Assembly (NCBI GenBank): GCA_937922435.1
Contig: CAKZVT010000030.1
Span: 62,001 to 126,000, forward strand
Direction: 5' to 3'
DNA from: an uncultured Prevotella sp.
GTDB lineage: Bacteria > Bacteroidota > Bacteroidia > Bacteroidales > Bacteroidaceae
Length of the DNA stretch: 64,000 nt
The position numbers and the translations under genes were made by a program. Positions 8,973 to 17,039 of the stretch are shown piece after piece; the first letter of the stretch is position 1, and each line of letters starts with the position of its first letter. The notes under the pieces were generated by a model. The model had not been told where the DNA came from. It saw nothing but the letters and a program-made list of their open reading frames with translations, and did not search any database.

Positions 8973-9530
8973 ATGAAACGTTACACCTATTATATAATAG
9001 TGCTCCTTGCAGCCGTTCTGATGTCAGGTTGCGGCGAGGCGGAGTACGAGTACAGCAGGTATCCGTGCCGGTTTGTGTTCGATAATTCGGCAAACCGTAG
9101 TCCGGCGCTCGCCTCGGCGATGAATCCTTTGTCTCCTGGAGTGTTCTGCCGTATAACGATGAAGGGCAATTATTTCTATTTCTCGACAAACCAAGGGCTG
9201 TCGGACCGTGCAGACAAGACCGCACCCGACCAGCAGGTGTCGATTGCCTTGGGCGTATTCAACGAGACGGGCATCATCGTTGGGTATGGCAATTTGAACA
9301 ATCCGCCCACGTTTTACGCCTACGACAGCCAGTGCCCGAACTGCTATGGTGAAACAGGTTTGCCGCGTTATTCGCTCTCGATGGCGTCCAACGGCACGGC
9401 CGAATGTCCTTCCTGCCACCGTAAATACGATATGAACAACGGCGGACTTGTAATCAGCGATGGCGGCGGAAAACGCCTGATAAATTATCGTGCAATGGCT
9501 AATGGCGGTATGCTGAATGTAAACAATTGA
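8973..9530 (+). CDS. Lipoprotein with Rieske-like, all-cysteine metal motif
   Basis: 185 residues. The N terminus is a lipoprotein signal with lipobox LMSGC (Cys 20). The C-terminal half resembles a Rieske domain in layout: a first motif CPNC (in YDSQCPNCYGE) and a second CPSCHRKYDMNNGG, then a strand pattern ending in INYRAMANGGMLNV, much like the PLxxYxVxxxGGxLxV ending of Rieske proteins. The usual first CxH is CPNC here, so a mononuclear zinc or iron site is as likely as a 2Fe-2S cluster. It is anchored on the periplasmic or outer membrane side. Role unknown. Confidence 0.65.
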   Translation: MKRYTYYIIVLLAAVLMSGCGEAEYEYSRYPCRFVFDNSANRSPALASAMNPLSPGVFCRITMKGNYFYFSTNQGLSDRADKTAPDQQVSIALGVFNETGIIVGYGNLNNPPTFYAYDSQCPNCYGETGLPRYSLSMASNGTAECPSCHRKYDMNNGGLVISDGGGKRLINYRAMANGGMLNVNN

Positions 9531-9560
9531 CACGTTTTAATATTAAAATGTGTAAATTAA

Positions 9561-9592
9561 TTTGCACTTTCGGGAAATAGGCTTATCTTTGC
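9561..9592 (+). promoter_or_regulatory. Promoter of the tRNA-Gly/tRNA-Leu unit
   Basis: TTTG at 9561-9564, 19-base spacer, TATCTTTGC at 9584-9592. The predicted start site is a few bases before tRNA-Gly. The downstream lipoprotein gene (9794) may be read from the same promoter because no terminator is visible between them. Confidence 0.7.
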
Positions 9593-9602
9593 AATGCTTT
9601 AT

Positions 9603-9678
9603 GCGGCAATAGCTCAGTTGGTAGAGCGCAACCTTGCCAAGGTTGAGGTCGCGGGTCCGAGTCCCGTTTGCCGCTCCA
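9603..9678 (+). tRNA. tRNA-Gly (GCC)
   Basis: 76 bases with encoded CCA. The acceptor stem GCGGCAA pairs with TTGCCGC. The D arm is GCTC-AGTTGGTA-GAGC. The anticodon arm CAACC-TTGCCAA-GGTTG gives anticodon GCC. The T arm is GCGGG-TCCGAGT-CCCGT. All arms fold as a standard cloverleaf. Confidence 0.96.
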
Positions 9679-9683
9679 GTGCC

Positions 9684-9769
9684 GCCGCAATGGTGGAATT
9701 GGTAGACACGAGGGACTTAAAATCCCTTGGCCAGAAATGGCTGTGCGGGTTCGAGTCCCGCTCGCGGCA
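9684..9769 (+). tRNA. tRNA-Leu (TAA)
   Basis: About 86 bases with a long variable arm (GGCCAGAAATGGCT region), typical of class II tRNAs. The anticodon arm AGGGA-CTTAAAA-TCCCT gives anticodon TAA. The T arm is GCGGG-TTCGAGT-CCCGC. CCA is not encoded. It follows tRNA-Gly after five bases, so the two are processed from one transcript. The acceptor 5' boundary is uncertain by a few bases. Confidence 0.93.
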
Positions 9770-9793
9770 CATCTTATCTAAAAACCTTTCATT

Positions 9794-11479
9794 ATGAAAA
9801 AAAATCTTATCTTATTGTTCTCGGCTGCTTCAGTGCTCGCACTGTCGTCATGTTCTTCCAAGCTGGGAGAGCTTTCAGCTGACAATTTCAAAGTCACCCC
9901 CAATCCCCTTGAGTCAAAAGGCGGACAGGTGGCTGTTACCATCGACGGTACTTTCCCCGAGAAGTATCTGAAGAAGAAGGCCATGGTTACTGTTGTTCCA
10001 GAGTTGCGTTATGGCAACGGACAGGTGGCACAGGGACAGGCTGCCACGTTCCAGGGCGAGAAGGTGGAAGGCAACGACCAGACTATCTCTTACAAGATGG
10101 GTGGCAACTACACCATGAAGGCCAACTACAAGTATGTTCCCGAAATGCAGAAGAGCGACCTCTATATGACTTTCGACGCTTACTATGGCAAGAAAAAGAA
10201 GAAGATAGAAGTTCCTGCGGTGAAGGTTGCAGAGGGCGTTATCGCTACATCTGAACTTTATACGAAAACTCTCGCTGGCAGCGGAGCATGCATCGCTCCC
10301 GACACATTCCAGCGTGTACGCGCCCAGAGGCAGGAGTCTCAAATCAAGTTCCTCATCAACCAGGCCAACCTCCGCAAGAGCGAGCTGAAGAACAACTCTG
10401 TACAGGAGTTCGTAAAGCTGCTTAAGGACATCAACAATGATAAGGAGAAGCTGAACCTGAAGAATGTGGAAGTTCTTGCTTACGCATCTCCTGATGGTGG
10501 TGTAGAGTTCAACGACAAGCTGGCAAGCAAGCGTCAGAACGTGTCTGTTGACTATGCGGAGAAGCAACTCAAGGAAGCTGAACTTGCAGGCAATGTTACC
10601 GGCAAGTACACAGCTCAGGACTGGGACGGTTTCCAGAAGCTTGTTGCCGCTTCCAACATCCAGGACAAGGACGTAATCCTCCGCGTTCTCTCTATGTATC
10701 AGGACCCCGAGGAGCGCGAGCAGCAAATCCGCAACATGTCTGCAGGTTTCCGCGAGCTTGCTGACGGCATCCTTCCTGAACTCCGCCGTTCACGCCTCAT
10801 CATCAACTATGAGACTATCGGACGCAGCGACGACCAAATCAAGGAGCAGTACAAGGCTGACGCTACTCAGTTGAGCGTTGACGAACTGCTTTACGCCGCT
10901 ACTCTTGAGGACAACATCGACGCACAGGAAGCTATCTATAAGAAGACCACCGAGGTTTATCCTAACGACTACCGTGCGTTCAACAATGTTGCTGCAATCG
11001 AGTTTGCAAAGGGCAACGACGCAGAGGCTAAGAACTATCTGTCAAAGGCTCAGAGCATCAACAGCAACGCTGCAGAGGTTAACGCTAACCTCGGTCTGCT
11101 CGCTTTGAAGAGCGGCAACTTGAGCGAAGCAGAGAATTACATCGCAAAGGGCAACACAGCAGGCGACTACAACAAGGTGCTTGGCTCGCTCAACCTCGCA
11201 AAGGGAGACTATGCAACGGCAGAGCAGAACTTGAGCGGCATCAACTGCAACACAACCGCTTTGGCTCAAATCCTTAACAAGAACTACGCCGGTGCGGCTA
11301 CAACCCTTGGCAACATCGAGAACAAGGATGCCATGACTGATTATCTCCAGGCTATCTTGAACGCTCGCCAGGGCAACAACGACGCAGCTTCTTCTTACCT
11401 GAAGAGCGCTTTGCAGAAGGATTCTTCACTCTCAACTTACGCTAACAACGACCTTGAGCTGTCTAAAGTCAGCAAATAA
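9794..11479 (+). CDS. Lipoprotein with OmpA-like domain and TPR repeats
   Basis: 561 residues. Lipoprotein signal with lipobox LALSSC (Cys 20). An N-terminal beta-rich region (about 25-160) is followed by an OmpA-like peptidoglycan-binding stretch, visible as NVEVLAYASPDGGVEFNDKLASKR (about 223-250) with the family's ASPDG and LASxR elements. From about 365 to the end come TPR-like helical repeats (EAIYKKTTEVYPNDYRAFNNVA, EVNANLGLLALKSGNLSEAE). Codon use is biased to a narrow set and the GC content is lower than in neighbours, which suggests strong expression. Likely an envelope scaffold linking outer membrane and murein. Exact function unknown. Confidence 0.75.
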   Translation: MKKNLILLFSAASVLALSSCSSKLGELSADNFKVTPNPLESKGGQVAVTIDGTFPEKYLKKKAMVTVVPELRYGNGQVAQGQAATFQGEKVEGNDQTISYKMGGNYTMKANYKYVPEMQKSDLYMTFDAYYGKKKKKIEVPAVKVAEGVIATSELYTKTLAGSGACIAPDTFQRVRAQRQESQIKFLINQANLRKSELKNNSVQEFVKLLKDINNDKEKLNLKNVEVLAYASPDGGVEFNDKLASKRQNVSVDYAEKQLKEAELAGNVTGKYTAQDWDGFQKLVAASNIQDKDVILRVLSMYQDPEEREQQIRNMSAGFRELADGILPELRRSRLIINYETIGRSDDQIKEQYKADATQLSVDELLYAATLEDNIDAQEAIYKKTTEVYPNDYRAFNNVAAIEFAKGNDAEAKNYLSKAQSINSNAAEVNANLGLLALKSGNLSEAENYIAKGNTAGDYNKVLGSLNLAKGDYATAEQNLSGINCNTTALAQILNKNYAGAATTLGNIENKDAMTDYLQAILNARQGNNDAASSYLKSALQKDSSLSTYANNDLELSKVSK

Positions 11480-11492
11480 ACTAAGCTGACGC

Positions 11493-12506
11493 ATGAAGCG
11501 GCTTATATACATCTTTACGCTCACCTTGGTTCTGGTTGCCTGCGGTTCGCGCAGGGGGTACTTCAGTTTTGAAGGACGTCTACTCAACCTGAACCAAGGT
11601 GAGTTTTATGTTTACAGTCCCGACGGCGTATTCGACGGTGTCGATACGATAAAAGTTGAGGGCGGACGTTTTACTTTTGAGACTCCATGCAAGGAAAGCG
11701 GCACAGTCATGATTGTCTTTCCTAACTTTTCCGAGCAGCCTGTTTTTGCAGAACCGGGAAAGTCTGTTACAATCAAGGGCGACGCTTCACACCTTAAGGA
11801 GATAGAAATCGAGGGGACTGACGAGAACAAGCTGATGAACGGTTTTCGCCAGCAGATAGCCAAGGCTTCGCCTCCCGAAGTGTTGGAGTACGCCGAGAAG
11901 TTTGTACGTAACAATCCCGAATCGGCTGTAAGCGTTTACATCCTGAGGAAATATTTTATCAGCAATAACGGCGTTCCAAGCAAAAGAGAGCTTGAGAGGG
12001 CCGGGCAACTCGTGTCGATTGTCTACAAGGCGCAGCCGAAAAACGGCTATGTGGCCCGTATGTCGCGCTATGTCAAGGATGCGAAAAATGGCGTAATAGG
12101 AGCTGTCCTGCCGCGTTTTTCCGTGAAAGACATTCATGGGGACAATGTTTCCGACGGCAAGCTGAAAGGCCGTGTGGCAGTAGTCTACACATGGGCGAAC
12201 TGGGATTACGAGAGCCGCTCTATCCGTGACCGTCTCAGCCGCATGAAGGAAGACTATGGAGACCGTCTCGCCTTGATGGGCATAAGCCTTGACGCAGGAC
12301 GCGACGACTGCCTGCGTTCGCTACGGAACGACTCTACATCCACCATATTTGTGTGCGACCAGTTGATGTTCGAGAGCCCGCTTATGGAGACATTCGGCTT
12401 CGGCGGAATAAGGGAGAACATCCTGTACAACGCCCAGGGACGAGTAATCGAGCGCAACATGAAGGCTGAAGACATTGAATCTAAACTGAAAACACTGTTA
12501 AATTAA
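11493..12506 (+). CDS. Lipoprotein with DUF4369-like and thioredoxin-like domains, no CxxC
   Basis: 337 residues. Lipobox LVLVAC (Cys 17). The N-terminal half matches the DUF4369 pattern (YFSFEGRLLNLNQGEFYVYSPDG, IKVEGGRFTFETP, FAEPGKSVTIKGDAS) found in Bacteroidetes thioredoxin-like lipoproteins. The C-terminal third has the thioredoxin-like outline (VLPRFSVKDIHGDNVSDGKLKGRVAVVYTWANWDYES). The position where WCxxC would stand reads WANWDYES, so there is no redox-active Cys pair. It begins 13 bases after the previous gene and ends 8 bases before the ComM gene, hence probably one operon. Confidence 0.75.
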   Translation: MKRLIYIFTLTLVLVACGSRRGYFSFEGRLLNLNQGEFYVYSPDGVFDGVDTIKVEGGRFTFETPCKESGTVMIVFPNFSEQPVFAEPGKSVTIKGDASHLKEIEIEGTDENKLMNGFRQQIAKASPPEVLEYAEKFVRNNPESAVSVYILRKYFISNNGVPSKRELERAGQLVSIVYKAQPKNGYVARMSRYVKDAKNGVIGAVLPRFSVKDIHGDNVSDGKLKGRVAVVYTWANWDYESRSIRDRLSRMKEDYGDRLALMGISLDAGRDDCLRSLRNDSTSTIFVCDQLMFESPLMETFGFGGIRENILYNAQGRVIERNMKAEDIESKLKTLLN

Positions 12507-12514
12507 CCCATTAC

Positions 12515-14056
12515 ATGCTTGTCAAGACGTTTTGCGCGGCTGTAAACGGTCTTGAGGTGACAACCGTTACGGTCGAGGTAAGTATGTCGAAAGGCGTGAT
12601 GTTCCATCTTAGCGGACTTGCCGACACAGCCGTAAAAGAGAGCCGCGACCGCATTGTCGCAGCTCTGAAAAACAACGGCATACGCATTCCTGTATCCGAA
12701 ATCACAATTAACATGGCTCCTGCCGACCTGCGCAAGGAGGGCAGTTCGTATGACCTTCCCATCGCAATCGGCCTTCTTGCCGCCATGGGCAATGTCAAGC
12801 CCGAGGCTCTTTCGCAGTATATGCTCATCGGCGAGCTTGGTCTTGACGGCAAAATCCAGCCAGTGCGCGGCGCTTTACCGATAGCAATCCGTGCGCGCAA
12901 GGAGGGTTTCAAGGGATTGCTTGTGCCCCGGCAGAACATCCGCGAGGCTGCCGTTGTCAACCGTCTTGACGTTTACGGCATGGACACCATCCTCGACGTG
13001 GTGCGCTTCCTGAACGGAGAAATGGGCTTTGAGCCTACCGTCATCGACACGCGCCGCGAGTTTTACGAGCAGCAGAGCAAGTTCGACCTCGACTTTGCCG
13101 ACGTGCGCGGCCAGGAGAGTGTCAAGCGCGCGATGGAAGTAGCGGCTGCAGGAGGCCACAACATGATAATGATTGGCCCTCCGGGCAGCGGCAAGTCGAT
13201 GATGGCCAAGCGGCTTCCCTCCATCCTTCCGCCGCTCTCGCTGGCCGAAAGTCTTGAGACAACGCAAATCCATTCGGTGGCCGGAAAGCTGGGACGCGAC
13301 ATGTCATTGATTTCCCAGCGTCCGTTCCGCGCACCCCATCATACCATCTCCCAAGTTGCCTTGGTTGGCGGCGGAGCCAATCCCCAGCCAGGAGAAATCT
13401 CGCTTGCGCACAACGGCGTGCTCTTCGCCGACGAGCTGCCAGAGTTCAACAAGGCCACGCTTGAGGTGCTGCGCCAGCCCCTTGAAGACCGCAAAATCAC
13501 CATATCGCGTGCCAAGTACACCGTTGAGTATCCCTGTTCGTTCATGTTCGTCGCGTCGATGAACCCCTGTCCGTGCGGTTATCACAACGACCCAACCCAC
13601 AAGTGCGTATGCACGCCGGGGCAAATACAGCGTTACCTTAATAAAATAAGCGGCCCTTTGCTCGACCGCATCGACATACAGGTCGAAATCACGCCCGTGC
13701 CCTTCAACGACATTTCGCGTCCGACGCAGGGCGAAAGCAGCACAAGCATACGCGAGCGTGTCATCAAGGCGCGGCTAATCCAGGAGCAACGCTTTCGCGA
13801 ATGCCGCGGAGTTCACTGCAATGCGCAGATGTCGGAGCGAATGCTCCATCAGTACGCCGAACCCGACGAGGCCGGCATCGACCTGCTGCGCATGGCCATG
13901 GAGCGGCTCAACCTCTCCGCCCGTGCCTACAACCGCATACTGAAGGTGGCGCGTACCATAGCCGACCTCGACTCGTCCGCCGACGTCAAGGCACAGCATC
14001 TGGCCGAAGCCATCAGCTACCGTAATCTCGACAGGGGCGACTGGGCGGAAAGGTGA
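12515..14056 (+). CDS. comM: YifB/ComM-family Mg-chelatase-like AAA+ ATPase
   Basis: 513 residues, full length for the family. N-terminal ChlI-like fold (residues 1-170), AAA+ core with Walker A GPPGSGKSMMAKR (about 220-232) and Walker B LFADELPEF (about 305), then the arginine-finger region, a Cys-containing PCPCGYHNDPTHKC stretch, and the C-terminal Mg_chelatase_C helices. In Vibrio ComM is a helicase that extends branch migration in natural transformation. Most Bacteroidetes carry a copy and its role there is untested as far as I know. It follows the thioredoxin-like lipoprotein after 8 bases. Confidence 0.92.
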   Translation: MLVKTFCAAVNGLEVTTVTVEVSMSKGVMFHLSGLADTAVKESRDRIVAALKNNGIRIPVSEITINMAPADLRKEGSSYDLPIAIGLLAAMGNVKPEALSQYMLIGELGLDGKIQPVRGALPIAIRARKEGFKGLLVPRQNIREAAVVNRLDVYGMDTILDVVRFLNGEMGFEPTVIDTRREFYEQQSKFDLDFADVRGQESVKRAMEVAAAGGHNMIMIGPPGSGKSMMAKRLPSILPPLSLAESLETTQIHSVAGKLGRDMSLISQRPFRAPHHTISQVALVGGGANPQPGEISLAHNGVLFADELPEFNKATLEVLRQPLEDRKITISRAKYTVEYPCSFMFVASMNPCPCGYHNDPTHKCVCTPGQIQRYLNKISGPLLDRIDIQVEITPVPFNDISRPTQGESSTSIRERVIKARLIQEQRFRECRGVHCNAQMSERMLHQYAEPDEAGIDLLRMAMERLNLSARAYNRILKVARTIADLDSSADVKAQHLAEAISYRNLDRGDWAER

Positions 14057-14066
14057 CATGTCTGAT

Positions 14067-14236
14067 ACCCACCCCAGGCCTCCCGAAGGGAGGGAGCTTG
14101 ATTGGCTTCCTGGCAATATTACAAATGTGAATGTTTGAAATAAAAGTATTAAAGCCGTGAACTTACAACAGGTTCACGGCTTTATTTATGGCAAATCATA
14201 TAACGCTCCCTCCATTCGGGAGGGTTGGGGTGGTTG
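14067..14236. repeat. G-rich inverted repeat pair in a convergent gap
   Basis: Left copy 14067-14100 (ACCCACCCCAGGCCTCCC ... GGGAGGGAGCTTG) and right copy 14205-14236 in opposite orientation. They enclose the terminator hairpin at 14150-14187. Confidence 0.7.
14150..14187. terminator. Bidirectional-looking terminator between comM and the permease gene
   Basis: AAAGCCGTGAAC - loop - GGTTCACGGCTTT followed by ATTTATT. The stem is about 12 bp with A-rich and T-rich sides, so it can serve both converging genes. Confidence 0.8.
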
Positions 14237-15463
14237 TCACAGCAGCCTTTTTGCAAAATACCTTACGGGATACCACACCGAGACGAAGCCCACGGCTACC
14301 ACCGTAAGGAATACTATTACTATGTCTTCAGGATGTACGCTTACGGGATAAGCGTCAACAACGAACGAGCCGCTGCTCTGTCCCAACGCCACGAGGCCGT
14401 ACTCCTGTTGCAGCCAGCACAACAGCAGGCCGAGCAGTATGCCTGCAACGGCGCCGATTACTGAAATCATGCGTCCCTCGAACAGGAAGATGCGCGTAAT
14501 CTGTTTGTCGGTCGCGCCCATGTTGCGCAGCGTCACCACGTCGTCCTTCTTGTCTATTATGAGCATCGAGAGCGAGCCTATTATGTTGAAGCAGGCCACG
14601 GCCAGTATGAACGTAAGGAATATGTAGGCAATGAACTTTTCTATTTTCATTATCCTGAACGTGTCGGCCTGCTGCTCCATTCGGTCCAGCACGCGGTACT
14701 TCTTGCCTGCTATTTCCTTTATTTCAGCCTTCACCGCGTCGAGGTCGCTGCCCGGCTTGAGCCTCAGTTCGAGCTGCGACAGCATGCCCTGCTGGCCGAA
14801 CAGGCGGCGTGCGAAGCCTATGGAGGTGACTATGTAATTGGCGTCGTAACGCGCGTTTCTCACCATGAACACCGCGCCTGGCGATATTAGCGAGTCCTCG
14901 ACAAAGCCCTCCGTGGGGTTCATCATGTCAAGCTGTCCCTCGCGCTGCGGCGCGTATATGTTGAGGAAGCCGTCCCAGTCGGCCGTCATGCCCAGCTGGT
15001 CGGCCAGGCGTATGCCCACCGTGCCGTATTCCAGGTTGGCCGCGTGCGTCTCGAAGTCGCCGTCGCCGTAGAGTATGTCGTTGATGTGCGTCAGCTGGTC
15101 GAAGTTGTCGTCAACGCCCTTCACCGTCACCATGGCCTGCTTGCCGCGGTACACGGCCAGTGCCTGGTCCTCCACGCTCTCCGTAGCCACGTCTACCGAC
15201 GGCAGTGCACGGATTTTCTGAAGCACGGGGTCGTCAGCTGGGGCGGTCTTGCCCTCGGCCGGCACAACTTCTATTTGTGGGTCGAAGGCCGTCAGGAACG
15301 ACGCCACGAGGTCGTGGAAGCCGTTGAACACGCTCAGCGTCACCACCAGCGCCATCGTCGCCACGGCCACGCCTACCGCACTTATGCCGCTGATGAGGTT
15401 GATTACGTGCGTGCTCTTCTTCGAGAAGAGGTATCGGCGCGCTATGTAAAACGGCAGGTTCAT
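14237..15463 (-). CDS. FtsX-like ABC transporter permease, LolC/LolE type
   Basis: 408 residues with the LolCDE/MacB topology: one N-terminal membrane segment (about 18-50, THVINLISGISAVGVAVATMALVVTLSVFNG split over strand and helix), a large periplasmic domain (about 50-265), then three membrane segments (about 275-400). The FtsX signature is visible in TLRNMGATDKQITRIFLFEG. Family members move lipoproteins out of the inner membrane. No ATPase partner is adjacent, which is usual for the Bacteroidetes homologue. It overlaps rbfA by 4 bases (ATGA), so the two are co-translated. Confidence 0.85.
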   Translation of the reverse strand: MNLPFYIARRYLFSKKSTHVINLISGISAVGVAVATMALVVTLSVFNGFHDLVASFLTAFDPQIEVVPAEGKTAPADDPVLQKIRALPSVDVATESVEDQALAVYRGKQAMVTVKGVDDNFDQLTHINDILYGDGDFETHAANLEYGTVGIRLADQLGMTADWDGFLNIYAPQREGQLDMMNPTEGFVEDSLISPGAVFMVRNARYDANYIVTSIGFARRLFGQQGMLSQLELRLKPGSDLDAVKAEIKEIAGKKYRVLDRMEQQADTFRIMKIEKFIAYIFLTFILAVACFNIIGSLSMLIIDKKDDVVTLRNMGATDKQITRIFLFEGRMISVIGAVAGILLGLLLCWLQQEYGLVALGQSSGSFVVDAYPVSVHPEDIVIVFLTVVAVGFVSVWYPVRYFAKRLL

Positions 15464-15795
15464 TTCTTCAGCAGCTCGTCAATGTGCTCAATGTAGTCGA
15501 GCGAGTCGTCCACAAAGAAGCGCAGCTCCGGGATGATGCGCAGCTGGTTGCGCACGCGCGTGCCCAGTTCGTAGCGCACGGTCTTCTCGTTTGCCGTGAT
15601 GTTCTTGATTATTTCGTCCGCCTTGGCCGACGGGAATATGCTCAGGTAAGCCGTGCAGATGCTCAGGTCGGGGCTTACGCGGCAGCGCGTCACGCTTACC
15701 AGCACGCCGTGCATGGAGCGCGTCTGCGACTGGAAAATGAGGCTAAGCTCCTTTTGCAGCAGCCTTGCTATCCTGTTTTGCCTTGTTTCTTGCAT
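15460..15795 (-). CDS. rbfA: 30S ribosome-binding factor A
   Basis: 111 residues, KH-like fold. Visible are the N-terminal helix QETRQNRIARLLQKELSLIF, the VSVTRCRVSPDLSICTAYLSIFP strand-turn region and the C-terminal LGTRVRNQLRIIPELRFFVDDSLDYIEHI, which closely follows the RbfA pattern. It acts in late maturation of the 16S rRNA 5' end. It is the first gene of a two-gene unit with the FtsX-like permease (ATGA overlap). Confidence 0.93.
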   Translation of the reverse strand: MQETRQNRIARLLQKELSLIFQSQTRSMHGVLVSVTRCRVSPDLSICTAYLSIFPSAKADEIIKNITANEKTVRYELGTRVRNQLRIIPELRFFVDDSLDYIEHIDELLKK

Positions 15796-15834
15796 TGTCT
15801 TTCCGTTTTGTTTCCGATATGTTCAAAATCCACT

Positions 15835-15843
15835 GCAAACTTA
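15835..15843 (-). promoter_or_regulatory. -7 element TAAGTTTGC for rbfA
   Basis: Minus-strand TAAGTTTGC, about 40 bases before the rbfA start, matching TAnnTTTG. Confidence 0.55.
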
Positions 15844-15928
15844 ATAAAAATCGTTTGAATAAACGAATAAAAACCGAATAATGCGGAAACATTGGCCTAA
15901 TAAAGCCGGCCGCGCCGCCCTTACAGTT

Positions 15929-16045
15929 TTTGGAGGCCGCCTTCCGTGCTGCAAAAGGCAGCCTTTTGCACGGTCAAAGACGGCCTTTCGGCATGCAAAA
16001 GACCGTCTTTCGCAAAGCCGCAGGCCACCGTTTGAAACTGTAACA
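15929..16045 (+). repeat. Composite 22-mer element, copy 2 (partly degenerate)
   Basis: Units at 15929 (degenerate), 15951, 15973 and 15995 in strict 22-bp phase, then a degraded terminal part ending GTAAC near 16044. It lies between the divergent rbfA and PAP2 genes. Confidence 0.75.
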
Positions 16046-16113
16046 AATGCGCCTCCGTATGTGACAGACTGTAATTTTCGGCGTTGTTGCTTGGCGTTGT
16101 CGTTGGAAATGCG

Positions 16114-16122
16114 TACCTTTGG
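16114..16122 (+). promoter_or_regulatory. -7 element TACCTTTGG for the PAP2 gene
   Basis: TACCTTTGG matches TAnnTTTG and lies 115 bases before the PAP2 start, downstream of the composite element. Confidence 0.45.
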
Positions 16123-16236
16123 AAAATCGTGAAGCCTGCAAGCCGGGGCTGTACCGCCGTGTGGGGCGTTGCCGCAGCCGTGTGTCTTGGCATGCTTCGT
16201 CCTGGCCTGTGTGCCTGACTTTTATATTGACAATGT

Positions 16237-16806
16237 ATGAGCAAGAAACTTCCGGCCTTAATCCTGGCCCTGCTGATGCCTGTTGTGTGCGCCGCCCAGA
16301 ACAAGCCTTATCATGGCGACGGCATCGACGATTACCTGCGCTTCGTGCCCATAGTGTCGGCCTACGCGCTGAAGGCTGCCGGCGTTGACAGCCGCAGCCA
16401 GTGGAAGCGCCTGCTTGTGAACACGGCCACGTCGTTCGCCGTTGACGCCGCCTTCACCTACGGGCTGAAGTTTACGGTCAAGTCGACCCGTCCCGACGGC
16501 ACCGACCGCCATTCGTTTCCCTCCGGGCACACCTCGTTCGCCTTTTTCGGTGCGGCCATTCTGGACAAGGAGTTCCGCCGCGTAAGCCCTTGGATAAGCG
16601 TCGCCGGCTACACCGTTGCCGCCGTCACCGCCGTTGACCGCGTCCGCCGCAACCGCCACCACTGGGCCGACGTGCTTGCCGGTGCCGCCATAGGCGTGCT
16701 TTCGGTTGAGGCCGGCTATTGGCTCGGCGACAAAATCACGGGCTGGGACGACGATGTAAGCCTGGCCGTCAGCCCCGTGGGCGTAGCCCTTGTAGTAGAG
16801 CTGTAG
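16237..16806 (+). CDS. PAP2-family phosphatase
   Basis: 189 residues. N-terminal signal or anchor (PALILALLMPVVCAAQ). The three PAP2 motifs are present: KSTRPDGTDRHSFPSGHTS (motif 1 merged with motif 2, about 84-103) and RVRRNRHHWADVLAGAAIG (motif 3, about 130-148) with the catalytic His. Family members remove phosphate from lipid phosphates such as undecaprenyl diphosphate or lipid A. Substrate is not certain here. It stands alone between rbfA (divergent) and malQ. Confidence 0.87.
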   Translation: MSKKLPALILALLMPVVCAAQNKPYHGDGIDDYLRFVPIVSAYALKAAGVDSRSQWKRLLVNTATSFAVDAAFTYGLKFTVKSTRPDGTDRHSFPSGHTSFAFFGAAILDKEFRRVSPWISVAGYTVAAVTAVDRVRRNRHHWADVLAGAAIGVLSVEAGYWLGDKITGWDDDVSLAVSPVGVALVVEL

Positions 16807-17039
16807 CGGCGCGCAGGCTTCCGTCTTCCCGTCATGGCAGTTGTTTTGAGCGCAGGCAAGGCCGCATCCCGGTTGTAGGATGCGGCTTGTTGCAATGTGT
16901 TGAATGCTAAGCTGTTGCGCCGCCGACAGCCAGTGCGTGTAAACGTTTGCATCTTAAAAAGGGGGAAACTGTGCTTTTTTGCGTCCGCATGAATTGTTTT
17001 TATATGTATCTTTGAGGCGTAATTAAAGACTTGTTACCT

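Noticed and set aside
9594..9797. 67-codon plus-strand frame covering the tRNA genes
   Set aside because: It translates tRNA-Gly and tRNA-Leu sequence; the AQLVER and GFESRSRH words are the usual tRNA-derived artefact.
14150..14187. Shared GCCGTGAAC hairpins at 14150 and 31431 as a mobile repeat
   Set aside because: Both have T runs at gene ends and work well as ordinary terminators; a short shared stem is not enough for a repeat family.
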